Positions 9,629 to 18,635 of a stretch of DNA of 64,000 nucleotides are shown one piece after another. The notes beneath the pieces were generated by a model. The model did no database searches, had not been told where the DNA came from, and saw only the letters and a list, made by a program, of their open reading frames with translations. Each line of letters begins with the position of its first letter. The first letter of the stretch is position 1. A program made the translations under genes and the position numbers. Source of the DNA: Gammaproteobacteria bacterium (GTDB taxonomy: Bacteria > Pseudomonadota > Gammaproteobacteria > SZUA-229); NCBI GenBank assembly GCA_026195895.1, contig JAPHRO010000026.1, positions 62,001-126,000 on the forward strand, read 5' to 3'.

Positions 9629-9853
9629 TAATCGTCTCCGCAGAAAATTAAACATTTATCTGTTTAAGTGTAGGACACATATGCTGTTTCATATTGATAC
9701 GAGTCAATATCTTTACTTACTAAAACCCGTGTTTAATCAGAGAAATCCTAAGTTATTGATATTAAACGACCAGCATTGAAACTCTTGTTGAAGATCAAAG
9801 CATAAAAAATGTTCATGGCGTATTTTTAAAGATATGAAAAGGAGATAAAGATT

Positions 9854-10378
9854 ATGAGCAAACAGTCCCCTACCCGCTTCCCTACTGAAGGCATGGGTGA
9901 AGCCTATGAGAAACTACTCAAACTCACCATGGAGGAAGCGAAACTACTGAAGGAAAAAACTGGCCCGATACTGCATAAGCTGATCGATACGACCAGTGAA
10001 AAAATTTCAGAGCTGGGTGAACTCACCGAGGAGGAAGCTGAAAAAATTTCCCAATATCTGAAACGTGACCTCAGGGAAGCAGCTTCCTATATGACTGAAA
10101 CCGGCGCTGATTTCAAAAAATGGCTCGCCATCGACACGGAAATTATTGAGGATTTTTTACTGGAGCAGTTTAAACAGGCAGCGGATCAGACAAAAATTGA
10201 ACTCGCCAAATTAAAAGCCGCCGGCGAAACGGCGGAATACCACACGGGTGAAATAACCGGCCCAGGTGTATTACTATGCGATGCATGCGGCGAAAACCTG
10301 CACTTTCATAAAGCGGGCCATATCCCACCCTGCGCAAAATGTAATGGCACCCATTTCCACAGGCTATTTTGCCAGTAA
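9854..10378 (+). CDS. zinc-ribbon protein of the YbeL/DUF1451 family
   Basis: The 174-residue cytosolic protein has a long helical N-terminal part (about residues 1-125, rich in Glu and Lys, partly coiled coil) and a C-terminal zinc ribbon with two Cys pairs (LLCDACGENLHFH and PPCAKCNGTHFHR). That layout is the DUF1451/YbeL family, whose function is unknown. A good Shine-Dalgarno (AAGGAGAT) lies eight or so bases before the ATG. The gene is divergent from ppk2 across about 200 bases and precedes norE by 18 bases. Membership is fairly secure; no role can be assigned. Confidence 0.85.
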   Translation: MSKQSPTRFPTEGMGEAYEKLLKLTMEEAKLLKEKTGPILHKLIDTTSEKISELGELTEEEAEKISQYLKRDLREAASYMTETGADFKKWLAIDTEIIEDFLLEQFKQAADQTKIELAKLKAAGETAEYHTGEITGPGVLLCDACGENLHFHKAGHIPPCAKCNGTHFHRLFCQ

Positions 10379-10396
10379 ACACCTGTTCTGCAAGCC

Positions 10397-11020
10397 ATGC
10401 CTGACGAAGCCATAGTTATAAGTTCATCTACCCCGCTGGACTATTCAACCAGGGGCCTGCCTGTTCCCAATCGAATTCCTGGCAATATCCCCATCTGGGT
10501 GGGCATCTTTTCAGAGATGAGCGAATTTGCATTTATGTTCATTGCTTATTTTCTCGCCAAGGTACATTACCCGGAAATTTTTAACGAGGGGCCACTGCGA
10601 TTAAATACCCTGGCCGGTACGCTGAATACGCTGGTTCTGCTATCCAGCAGTTATTTTGTCGCCAAAGCCATGGTTGCCATCCGAAAAAACCAGCCGGATA
10701 TCTGCATACGCTGGTTATGGCTGGCGATCGCCGCAGCCGGCCTGTATTTAATTACCAAACACTGGGAGTATCAATGGAATACCGATCAGGGCATTGGCAT
10801 AAAAACCAATGTTTTTTTTGGCGTTTATTACTACATGACGTTTAATCATTTACTCCATGTTGCCTGGGGTGGTGCCGCCATTCTGTGGGCATTGCTACGG
10901 GTTAAATCTGGAATTTACACCGCTGAAAAACATGAAGGACTGGAAGCCGTTGCCACTTACTGGCACATGATCGATCTGGTGTGGATCATCATTTTCCCCC
11001 TGCTTTATGTTTTACGCTGA
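10397..11020 (+). CDS. norE: haem-copper oxidase subunit III family protein (NorE-like)
   Basis: This 207-residue inner-membrane protein has about five hydrophobic helices and the subunit III pattern: GNIPIWVGIFSEMSEFAFMF with the conserved acidic residue in the first helix, a central THEY-like segment (TKHWEYQW) and the C-terminal YWHMIDLVWIIIFPLLY. Short forms with only five helices belong to the NorE type, which accompanies nitric oxide reductase genes, rather than the seven-helix CoxC. No catalytic oxidase or norCB gene is in the window, so it is an orphan accessory subunit here. It is followed directly by a NorF-like gene. Confidence 0.85.
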   Translation: MPDEAIVISSSTPLDYSTRGLPVPNRIPGNIPIWVGIFSEMSEFAFMFIAYFLAKVHYPEIFNEGPLRLNTLAGTLNTLVLLSSSYFVAKAMVAIRKNQPDICIRWLWLAIAAAGLYLITKHWEYQWNTDQGIGIKTNVFFGVYYYMTFNHLLHVAWGGAAILWALLRVKSGIYTAEKHEGLEAVATYWHMIDLVWIIIFPLLYVLR

Positions 11021-11031
11021 GGTTTTATTTT

Positions 11032-11316
11032 ATGCTGCATAATAAAACGATTGATGTTATCTGGTTACTACTCATGGCGATAACACTGCTTAGCGCCTAT
11101 ATTGCGGAATCTGCTGAACCCAGTTTTTTTGTCACCCTGACTATCTGCATTATTATTACCTTGAAAGGCCGAATGATTTGTGATCGATTTATGGAACTGG
11201 AAACTGCCAATCAGAAAATCCGCAAATTAATGAATATCTATTTTTATGTTTTACCCATCATGATAATGCTGGTTTTTTTATTCCCGGAACAACTCGCCAA
11301 TATGACACGACTGTAA
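11032..11316 (+). CDS. norF: small three-helix membrane protein (NorF / subunit IV-like)
   Basis: The product is a 94-residue membrane protein with three hydrophobic helices (about residues 8-26, 29-47 and 68-88) and the charged stretch LKGRMICDRFMELE after helix 2, typical of the prokaryotic cytochrome c oxidase subunit IV/NorF family. The ATG at 11032 follows a GAGG nine bases upstream; a longer frame from 10981 overlaps norE and is unlikely. It is probably cotranscribed with norE, forming a NorEF pair. NorF affects nitric oxide respiration in denitrifiers, but that is known only for relatives. Its stop lies one base from the stop of the convergent gene. Confidence 0.8.
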   Translation: MLHNKTIDVIWLLLMAITLLSAYIAESAEPSFFVTLTICIIITLKGRMICDRFMELETANQKIRKLMNIYFYVLPIMIMLVFLFPEQLANMTRL

Positions 11317-11317
11317 A

Positions 11318-11812
11318 TCAATTAAGGTGTAACTTGATAAATTTCCCTGCAATAATTTCATATTCAGGCACGATTAAATCTACAGCTGATTTATCCGATT
11401 GATAAACTTTGCCAGCAAAGTCATATTTCACATCAACACACACGGACTGTAAAAATCCCTCGGCCATTTCTACATTGCAGCCATAAAATGGATCATAGGC
11501 ATAGGCTACAAAATACTCGGGTATAACCGATCGAAGTTCCTCATCTGCTCTATTTGCACTACTGCCCTGCAATTCCCTGATCATCTGTTCAGTGCGAAAC
11601 AACACCAGCACATTCCGTCGATCGACTGGAAAATATTTTATATGCCCGGGTTTAAGATCAGTAATATCAAGCAACAGAATTTCAGCTTGTGAGGCATCAT
11701 TATCATTACCCATTAAACCTGAAAATAAAATATAAACAATAAACGCAATGCCGACCCATGCCATCAGCTTGACGCTTACTCTGAGTAATAACTTTTTGTC
11801 TGCCATCGCCAA
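11318..11812 (-). CDS. membrane-anchored protein with degenerate Rieske-like domain
   Basis: This 164-residue protein has a short cytosolic N-terminus, one membrane helix (about 15-32) and a periplasmic domain. The C-terminal part resembles the end of a Rieske iron-sulfur domain: YDPFYGCNVE, then VCVDVKYDFAGKVYQ and VDLIVPEYEI, the last two matching the usual 'C.D..YD..GRV....LPVP.Y.I' arrangement. The cluster ligands Cys-x-His and Cys-x-x-His are not there; only two Cys (112 and 125) remain, so no [2Fe-2S] cluster is expected. I infer the fold from these local patterns only. It may be an accessory of a respiratory complex, given the norEF neighbour, but this is speculation. Confidence 0.5.
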   Translation of the reverse strand: MAMADKKLLLRVSVKLMAWVGIAFIVYILFSGLMGNDNDASQAEILLLDITDLKPGHIKYFPVDRRNVLVLFRTEQMIRELQGSSANRADEELRSVIPEYFVAYAYDPFYGCNVEMAEGFLQSVCVDVKYDFAGKVYQSDKSAVDLIVPEYEIIAGKFIKLHLN

Positions 11813-11846
11813 TGCTAAACTAAACCAATTCCATTAAGACTGTATC

Positions 11847-13004
11847 ATGCCCGAATTTACCACCCTGCCGCCTTTATCTATTTACATTCATATTCCCTGG
11901 TGCGTGCGTAAATGTCCCTACTGCGATTTCAATTCCCATGTTGCAGAAACCGCATTACCAGAAAAAGAATATGTTAACGCCCTACTGGAAGATCTGGAAC
12001 AGGTTTTACCTGAGATCTGGGGCCGCCGTATCATGTCAGTTTTTATCGGTGGCGGCACGCCGAGTTTATTTTCGCCGCAGGCAATCGATCAATTGCTAAG
12101 CGGTATCCGCGCACGACTGCAGTGCCTGCCCGGCATGGAAATCACTCTCGAAGCCAATCCCGGCACATTTGAGCAGATTAAGTTTAATGAATTCCGCGCT
12201 GCCGGTATCAATCGTTTGTCCATTGGCATACAGAGTTTTGACGACGAAAAGCTGCAGGCACTGGGCCGTATACATGACAGTAAAGAAGCGCTTGCCGCAA
12301 TGGAAACCGCAGTTAACGCCGGTTTTGAAAATATTAACCTGGACCTGATGTTCGGCCTGCCCGACCAATCGCAGCAACAGGGTATGGCCGATTTACAAAC
12401 CGCAATTGATCTTGGGCCGACACATATTTCCTGGTATCAGTTAACCATAGAACCCAATACCCTGTTTTATAACCAGCCGCCGCCACTGGCCAGTGATGAC
12501 GCCATCTGGGAATTACAGCAACAGGGGCAGGCGCTATTAGCCAAACAGGGTTTCGACCAGTATGAAATTTCTGCCTATGCAAAATCCGGCAACCAGTGCC
12601 AGCACAATCTGAATTACTGGCAATTTGGCGACTACCTGGCGCTGGGGGCGGGTGCCAATGGTAAAATTAGTCGCGCCGACGATCACAGCATCAAACGCTA
12701 CTGGCAATTAAGACAACCCCGCGAATACCTGCATGCTCAGCCTGCAGCCAGAACCTCAGGCCAGCAGTTGATCAACGAAGAAGAACGAATATTTGAGTTC
12801 ATGCTGAATGCGCTGCGCCTGAAGCGGGGTTTTGATATGCGTCTGTTTGAACAGCACACGGGAATGAACACGGCAGCACTCCAGTCTCCCATCCAGTCAG
12901 CCATTGAAAAAAACCTGCTGGAACAGAAAGAGCAGTGGCTCAGGCCAACAGAACTGGGTTATCGTTTCCTTAATGACCTGATCAACCTGTTCGAACCGAA
13001 CTAG
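11847..13004 (+). CDS. hemW: radical SAM haem chaperone HemW
   Basis: HemW is a radical SAM protein that binds haem and delivers it to respiratory enzymes; it was long misannotated as oxygen-independent coproporphyrinogen oxidase. The radical SAM motif is CVRKCPYCDFNSH near residue 19, with the fourth Cys position replaced by Phe in the form CxxxCxxCxF that is normal for HemW. GGGTPSLF, EANPGTFE, INRLSIGIQSFDD and the C-terminal HemN_C domain (EEERIFEFMLNALRL) follow. The 385-residue length is usual. It overlaps the convergent DUF4124 gene by four bases: the palindromic CTAG supplies the stop codon on both strands. A haem role fits the cytochrome-related neighbours and hemH elsewhere in the window. 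Confidence 0.93.
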   Translation: MPEFTTLPPLSIYIHIPWCVRKCPYCDFNSHVAETALPEKEYVNALLEDLEQVLPEIWGRRIMSVFIGGGTPSLFSPQAIDQLLSGIRARLQCLPGMEITLEANPGTFEQIKFNEFRAAGINRLSIGIQSFDDEKLQALGRIHDSKEALAAMETAVNAGFENINLDLMFGLPDQSQQQGMADLQTAIDLGPTHISWYQLTIEPNTLFYNQPPPLASDDAIWELQQQGQALLAKQGFDQYEISAYAKSGNQCQHNLNYWQFGDYLALGAGANGKISRADDHSIKRYWQLRQPREYLHAQPAARTSGQQLINEEERIFEFMLNALRLKRGFDMRLFEQHTGMNTAALQSPIQSAIEKNLLEQKEQWLRPTELGYRFLNDLINLFEPN

Positions 13005-13483
13005 GGCTTCGACTGCTGCATAAGACTGTCGAGTATTTTTTGCTGTTCGGCCGCTCTTTCATTCATCATGTTCGAAACATCTTTAGTATCCTGCATCAAA
13101 TCCCTGACCCCTTCTGGTGAATAAGGGTTCTTCCGGACACTGGTCACCTGCGAACCACGTTTCGCTTCCTCTTCTTCTTCCGGAACCCTGATGGCTTTAA
13201 CCACATTGGCATCGGGAGACAGCTTTACCGTATCGACCTGCGCCTGACCAACAGGAGGGGTACTGCTGAAGTGCTTCTGACCATGCTCATCCACCCATTG
13301 ATAGACGGTAACATTTTTATCTGTCACCGCATTACCCAGGCCTTCTATACCTTTCGACCGATCTTCTTTGGGCTGCAGAAAACTCTTTAAATCAAAACCG
13401 CCCATGGCTCCACCACCCAGCAGATAGGCGTATCCCCCACCAATAATGAGCAGCGGCAACAACATTTTAAATAACAATTTCAC
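13001..13483 (-). CDS. DUF4124 domain protein, membrane-anchored
   Basis: This 160-residue protein has an N-terminal hydrophobic segment (LLFKMLLPLLIIGGGYAYLLGGG, split by glycine) that serves as signal anchor, a linker, and a short DUF4124 domain (YQWVDEHGQKHFSSTPP, about residues 62-78), a beta-rich module common in gammaproteobacterial envelope proteins. The C-terminal half is charged and helical. Function is unknown. It converges on hemW with a shared CTAG stop, and its start faces the rpmE promoter region. Confidence 0.8.
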   Translation of the reverse strand: MKLLFKMLLPLLIIGGGYAYLLGGGAMGGFDLKSFLQPKEDRSKGIEGLGNAVTDKNVTVYQWVDEHGQKHFSSTPPVGQAQVDTVKLSPDANVVKAIRVPEEEEEAKRGSQVTSVRKNPYSPEGVRDLMQDTKDVSNMMNERAAEQQKILDSLMQQSKP

Positions 13484-13604
13484 CTGTATGACTCCTTGCT
13501 ATGAACAGGGTGAATATAGCAGCAAATCCGACCCACTCACCAGTGGACTCAGCGGACAATAATCCTCCCAGCAGATACTTCTGATAAAAAAGCAGTAAAA
13601 TCCC

Positions 13605-13633
13605 TTGCCGGACAAATCCCAAAAGAGTAATAT
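13605..13633 (+). promoter_or_regulatory. putative sigma-70 promoter of rpmE
   Basis: TTGCCG (-35) and TAATAT (-10) are separated by exactly 17 bases, a good match to the vegetative consensus, and lie 44 bases before the rpmE ATG. A strong Shine-Dalgarno (AGAGGA, 13665-13670) sits six bases before that ATG. Sequence match only. Confidence 0.6.
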
Positions 13634-13676
13634 ACGCGGCTCCGTTCAGGACAGTAATTGATTTAGAGGACTCGAG

Positions 13677-13883
13677 ATGAGGCCAGAGATACACCCAGAA
13701 TACAAAGACATAGACGTAACATGCAGTTGTGGTAACACTTTTGCTACGCGTTCAACCTATACCAAAGAAGCGCTTCACATTGAAGTTTGCTCAAAATGCC
13801 ATCCGTTCTACACTGGTAAACAGAAAATTATGGATTCCGGCGGCCAGGTTGAGAAGTTCCGCAAACGTTTTGGTGGCAAATAG
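13677..13883 (+). CDS. rpmE: 50S ribosomal protein L31, zinc-binding type
   Basis: L31 joins the large subunit and bridges to the small subunit near the central protuberance. This 68-residue copy is the zinc-containing form: two Cys near residues 16-18 (TCSCGNTF) and [12 protein letters not shown] near 37-48, with the usual basic C-terminus (FRKRFGGK). The N-terminus reads MRPEIHPEY instead of the usual MK-x-x-IHP. It has a convincing promoter and ribosome-binding site. Zinc-containing L31 is often exchanged for a zinc-free paralogue under zinc shortage; no such paralogue is in the window. A strong terminator hairpin follows but lies inside the next reading frame. Confidence 0.97.
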   Translation: MRPEIHPEYKDIDVTCSCGNTFATRSTYTKEALHIEVCSKCHPFYTGKQKIMDSGGQVEKFRKRFGGK

Positions 13884-13914
13884 TAAGTCTGCTACCAGAC
13901 GAGCATTGCAACCT

Positions 13915-14709
13915 GTGCATATTCAAAAAAGGACGCTACAGCTTGGCGTCCTTTTTTGTGTCTGGCTGCTTTCTACCCATGCCAGCGCCAACTGCCCTGC
14001 TTTCCAGATCCACGAAACGGCGACAGTCAAATCTGTGCATGACGGGGATACCATCAGGCTTAACGATGGCCGTAAAGTCCGCCTGATCGGCATCGACACC
14101 CCTGAACTCGCCCGCAACAACAAGCCCTCGCAAGCCTATGCTATCGAAGCCAGAAACGCGCTCAGCAAACTACTCAAACAGCATGACAACCATATCGGCC
14201 TGAGCTACGGCACGGAAAGGTTTGATAAATACCGCCGCACCCTGGCACACCTGTTCTTACCCGACGGCAACAACGTGCAGGATTTTTTATTGCGTAATGG
14301 TTATGCCACCGCCTACACCACCCCACCCAATGATCACATGGCCGATTGTTATCGCCGCTCAGAAGCCACCGCCATAAAACAGCGCCAGGGCATCTGGTCA
14401 CTAAATCAATACCAGATCAAATTGCCCGAACAACTCAAAACCAGTGAACAGGGATTTCGACGCATTCAGGGTAAAATCCAGTCTGTGCAACCGGGTAAGC
14501 AAGCCTGGTGGATCAACATGCCGCTAAACAATCGTCCGGGCATGATAAAAATTCGCATTGCAAAAAAAGACCTGCAGCATTTTGATTTACACAGCCTGCG
14601 CTTATTGCCCAATAAAACTGCCAGAATACGTGGCTGGTTGCACCCCAACAAAACCGGTTTCTTCATTAACCTGCGCCACCCTTCAGCACTCCTGGCTGAC
14701 CCCAAATAA
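13915..14709 (+). CDS. secreted thermonuclease (SNase) family protein
   Basis: The 264-residue product has a plausible signal peptide (basic MHIQKR start, hydrophobic LGVLFCVWLL, cleavage after THASA) if translation starts at GTG 13915; a TTG at 13906 is an alternative and no ATG exists nearby. The nuclease domain runs from about residue 35 to 170: VHDGDTIRLNDGRKVRLIGIDTPE carries the metal-binding Asp residues and the first Arg, followed by YGTERFDKYRRTLAHLFLPDG with Glu and the second Arg, and NGYATAY. A further beta-rich domain follows. It would degrade nucleic acid in the periplasm or outside. The signal-peptide codons contain the rpmE terminator hairpin, which may limit readthrough expression. 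Confidence 0.82.
   Translation: MHIQKRTLQLGVLFCVWLLSTHASANCPAFQIHETATVKSVHDGDTIRLNDGRKVRLIGIDTPELARNNKPSQAYAIEARNALSKLLKQHDNHIGLSYGTERFDKYRRTLAHLFLPDGNNVQDFLLRNGYATAYTTPPNDHMADCYRRSEATAIKQRQGIWSLNQYQIKLPEQLKTSEQGFRRIQGKIQSVQPGKQAWWINMPLNNRPGMIKIRIAKKDLQHFDLHSLRLLPNKTARIRGWLHPNKTGFFINLRHPSALLADPK
13925..13957 (+). terminator. terminator hairpin after rpmE, inside the thermonuclease 5' end
   Basis: A perfect 12-bp inverted repeat (AAAAAAGGACGC / GCGTCCTTTTTT) with a nine-base loop ends in six T, the classic intrinsic terminator. It lies 42 bases past the rpmE stop. It also falls within codons 4-15 of the thermonuclease as started at 13915, so it both ends rpmE transcription and encodes part of a signal peptide. 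Confidence 0.85.
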
Positions 14710-14777
14710 TGACACACAGGCCACTGGCAAAGTGTTAAAATGCGCAGCCACACTGTACCCACAAGCAAGTAGCATCA

Positions 14778-16007
<1,230 letters not shown>

Positions 16008-16091
16008 GCCGGTTTGGCTTCAGTAACGAATCCCGCTTGCAACTGCTACACTCAGCTGTAGTTGCAAAACACATTTAAAAAGGGATGCGTG

Positions 16092-17021
16092 ATGAAAAAA
16101 ATTACCGTAGTCGGCGCGGGGCGCGTGGGTGAATCCACGGCTCAATTCATGGCCTCCAGAGATCTGTGCGGCGAAATTGCCTTACTGGATATTAATGAAG
16201 GCGCGGCATCGGGCGCCGCACTAGATATCCAGGAAGGCGCTCCCTTATTTTCATTTGATACGCGCCTCAGCGGCGGTGCCGACCCGGAAATAATGACCGA
16301 CTCGGATCTCATTATCGTCACCGCCGGTATCCCCAGAAAACCCGGCATGTCACGCTCCGATGTGATGGCCACCAACGTCAAGGTCACTGACGAGATTGTT
16401 GCCAACACACTGAAATTTGCCCCCGATGCGATGATGCTATTCGTCTCCAATCCGGTCGACATCCTGACCTACCGAGCCTGGCAAAAAACCGGCTGGGACC
16501 GAAGTCGCATTTTTGGGCAGGCCGGTGTTCTCGACTCCACCCGCATGGCCAGTTTCATTTCACTGGAAACCGGTTATTCCGCGCTGGACATCGATGCCAT
16601 GGTACTGGGCGGGCATGGCGACTCCATGGTGCCGATGATGCGCTATACCACTATTTCCGGTATTCCAGTGGAAAATTTTCTAGATAAAAAATCGCTCGAC
16701 GGCATTGTTGATCGCACCCGCAACGGCGGTGCAGAAATCCTGGCACTGCGCCAGAACAGCAGCGCTTTCGATGCCCCGGCAGCGGCCGTGGCGGTCATGG
16801 TGGATGCTATCGTCAATGATCGCAAACGCATCCTGCCGTCAGTGGCCCTGCTCGACAACGAATACGGTTGCAAGGATATGGCTATCGGCGTACCGACGGT
16901 ACTGGGAAAAAATGGCATGGAAAAAGTCATTGAACTGGAACTCAATCAACAGGAACAGACGGACTTCAACAATTCTGTGGCGCAGGTTAAAAAAGACCTG
17001 GAAGTTCTGGCGACATTATAG
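16092..17021 (+). CDS. mdh: malate dehydrogenase, LDH-like type
   Basis: The 309-residue protein interconverts malate and oxaloacetate in the TCA cycle. The Rossmann motif is VGAGRVGESTAQ near residue 6; Asp in LLDINEG at the end of strand 2 favours NAD. The substrate loop AGIPRKPGMSRSD has the Arg that marks malate rather than lactate dehydrogenases, and the catalytic His lies in LGGHGDSMVP. This is the tetrameric LDH-like MDH rather than the E. coli-type enzyme. The ATG at 16092 is chosen because AAGGGATG lies just upstream and it starts at the conserved core; an upstream ATG adds ten residues. Confidence 0.95.
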   Translation: MKKITVVGAGRVGESTAQFMASRDLCGEIALLDINEGAASGAALDIQEGAPLFSFDTRLSGGADPEIMTDSDLIIVTAGIPRKPGMSRSDVMATNVKVTDEIVANTLKFAPDAMMLFVSNPVDILTYRAWQKTGWDRSRIFGQAGVLDSTRMASFISLETGYSALDIDAMVLGGHGDSMVPMMRYTTISGIPVENFLDKKSLDGIVDRTRNGGAEILALRQNSSAFDAPAAAVAVMVDAIVNDRKRILPSVALLDNEYGCKDMAIGVPTVLGKNGMEKVIELELNQQEQTDFNNSVAQVKKDLEVLATL

Positions 17022-17043
17022 AGGCTAGTGCAAAGTCATTCGG

Positions 17044-17077
17044 CGAAGGCCTAAAAACTTCAGGCTTTCGTGTTTTT
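17044..17077 (+). terminator. intrinsic terminator after mdh
   Basis: CGAAGGCCT and AGGCTTTCG form a nine-pair stem with one G-T wobble and a nine-base loop, followed by TGTTTTT. It lies 22 bases past the mdh stop and before the exonuclease gene. Confidence 0.65.
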
Positions 17078-17106
17078 ACATCGGGCTTTTAGTATAAAAT
17101 AACCGG

Positions 17107-18003
17107 ATGCCAAAACCTCGCGCCTACCTCATCGACTCCAGTATTTATATATTCCGTGCCTGGCACGTGTATGACGATTCCATTACGGATACCGATGGCA
17201 ACCCTGCCAATGCGGTCTATGGCTTTACTGAATTTCTGTTTCAGCTAATCCAGCAAAAAAATCCCGCCTACATTGCCTGTGCATTTGATTCGCACCAGAC
17301 CGATTCCTATCGCTGTGAAATTTTCCCCGACTATAAAGCCAATCGACCACCCGCACCTGAAGAACTCATTGTGCAATTTGAATATTGCCGCGAATTCTGC
17401 CGCGCTGCAGGTATTGCAGAATTCGGCAGCAACCGCTACGAAGCAGACGACATTATTGGCACTTTGGCAACTCGCCTGCGCAACGAAGGTTACGATATCA
17501 CCATTGTCAGTGCCGACAAAGACCTTACTCAGCTCATCACCGGCGACAAAGATGCCTGGTGGGATTTTGCCCGCGGCAATGTGTTAAATCACAAAGGCGT
17601 TGAAAAACACTTCGGCGTTAAACCGGAACAAATTGCCGACATGCTGGCATTGTCCGGCGACAAGATCGATAACATTCCGGGCATCCCGGGCATCGGTTAC
17701 AAAATGGCTTCAAATATTCTTAAAAAATATGAAACCGTTGAATCGATCCTGGAAAACATCGACAACATTTCAAAAATGAAATTTCGCGGCTCGGCACGCA
17801 TTCAGAATCTGGTCAATGAGCACCAGCAAATTTTACCCATGAACAAACAACTCACCACCATCGTTACCGATGCGGAATTTGACAATCATCAACAGGATAT
17901 TCGCTGGCACGGCATCAATGAAGATGCTTTCCACGAATTATTTGATCGACTTGATGCCAGCAATATTCGCCGCAAGCGCTGGCTCAGTTTGCAGTCTATA
18001 TAA
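17107..18003 (+). CDS. 5'-3' exonuclease of the polymerase I / Xni family
   Basis: This is a free-standing 298-residue flap-type nuclease. The PIN-like N domain begins LIDSSIYIFRAWH, with metal-binding Asp residues in ACAFDS, DYKANRP (the arch entrance), RYEADDIIGTLA and VSADKDLTQLI, then a helix-hairpin-helix in DKIDNIPGIPGIGYKMA. It resembles the N-terminal domain of DNA polymerase I and the shorter ExoIX/Xni; no polymerase part follows. The likely role is flap or RNA-primer processing. It lies six bases before the pseudouridine synthase gene, so the two are probably cotranscribed. Confidence 0.9.
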   Translation: MPKPRAYLIDSSIYIFRAWHVYDDSITDTDGNPANAVYGFTEFLFQLIQQKNPAYIACAFDSHQTDSYRCEIFPDYKANRPPAPEELIVQFEYCREFCRAAGIAEFGSNRYEADDIIGTLATRLRNEGYDITIVSADKDLTQLITGDKDAWWDFARGNVLNHKGVEKHFGVKPEQIADMLALSGDKIDNIPGIPGIGYKMASNILKKYETVESILENIDNISKMKFRGSARIQNLVNEHQQILPMNKQLTTIVTDAEFDNHQQDIRWHGINEDAFHELFDRLDASNIRRKRWLSLQSI

Positions 18004-18009
18004 GACAAA

Positions 18010-18549
18010 ATGTCTACGCTGGTTTTATTTAACAAGCCCTATGGCGTCATCTGTCAATTCAGCCCTGACGACAACCACCCCTCACTGGCAGAATATATTC
18101 CACATAAAAAAATCTATCCGGCCGGTCGACTGGATCACGACTCCGAAGGATTGTTATTGCTGACCGATGATGGTCTGTTACAAAATAAAATCACTCACCC
18201 AAAAAATAAAATGGCTAAAACCTACTGGGTACAGGTTGATGGCGATATTTCAGATGATGCAATTGAGCAATTGCAACATGGCATAAAATTAAAAGACGGC
18301 TTAACACGACCCGCAAAAGCCCGACGAATCGAAGAACCTGAAAATCTCTGGCCCAGAAATCCACCAGTGCGATTCCGTAAAAACATTCCTACCAGCTGGA
18401 TTGAACTAACTATAAAAGAAGGGCGTAATCGGCAGGTACGGCGCATGACGGCCGCTGCAGGGTTTCCTACTTTACGCCTGATTCGGTATCGAATTGGGGA
18501 GTGGACGCTGGATGGGATTGAGCCGGGGGAATATCGGGTGTTAGATTAA
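18010..18549 (+). CDS. rluE: RsuA/RluE-family pseudouridine synthase
   Basis: The protein isomerises uridine in 23S rRNA; RluE acts at U2457 in E. coli. At 179 residues it has the catalytic-domain start LVLFNKPYGVICQF, the catalytic Asp in PAGRLDHDSEGLLLLT, and the family's terminal ELTIKEGRNRQVRRM and PTLRLIRYRIG. There is no N-terminal S4 domain, which fits RluE and rules out RsuA, RluB and RluF. The specific target is inferred. Confidence 0.9.
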   Translation: MSTLVLFNKPYGVICQFSPDDNHPSLAEYIPHKKIYPAGRLDHDSEGLLLLTDDGLLQNKITHPKNKMAKTYWVQVDGDISDDAIEQLQHGIKLKDGLTRPAKARRIEEPENLWPRNPPVRFRKNIPTSWIELTIKEGRNRQVRRMTAAAGFPTLRLIRYRIGEWTLDGIEPGEYRVLD

Positions 18550-18635
18550 GATTATTGCCTGGAAATAAATATAGATTTTACTGGTTATATTTTCTGGCTT
18601 TATTGGTGGTTGGGTTTTTCTTTTATAACGGTTTT

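Noticed and set aside
13729-13914. Long extension of the thermonuclease frame upstream, overlapping rpmE
   Set aside because: It would read out of frame through rpmE; the signal peptide begins only at about 13915, so the extension is not coding.
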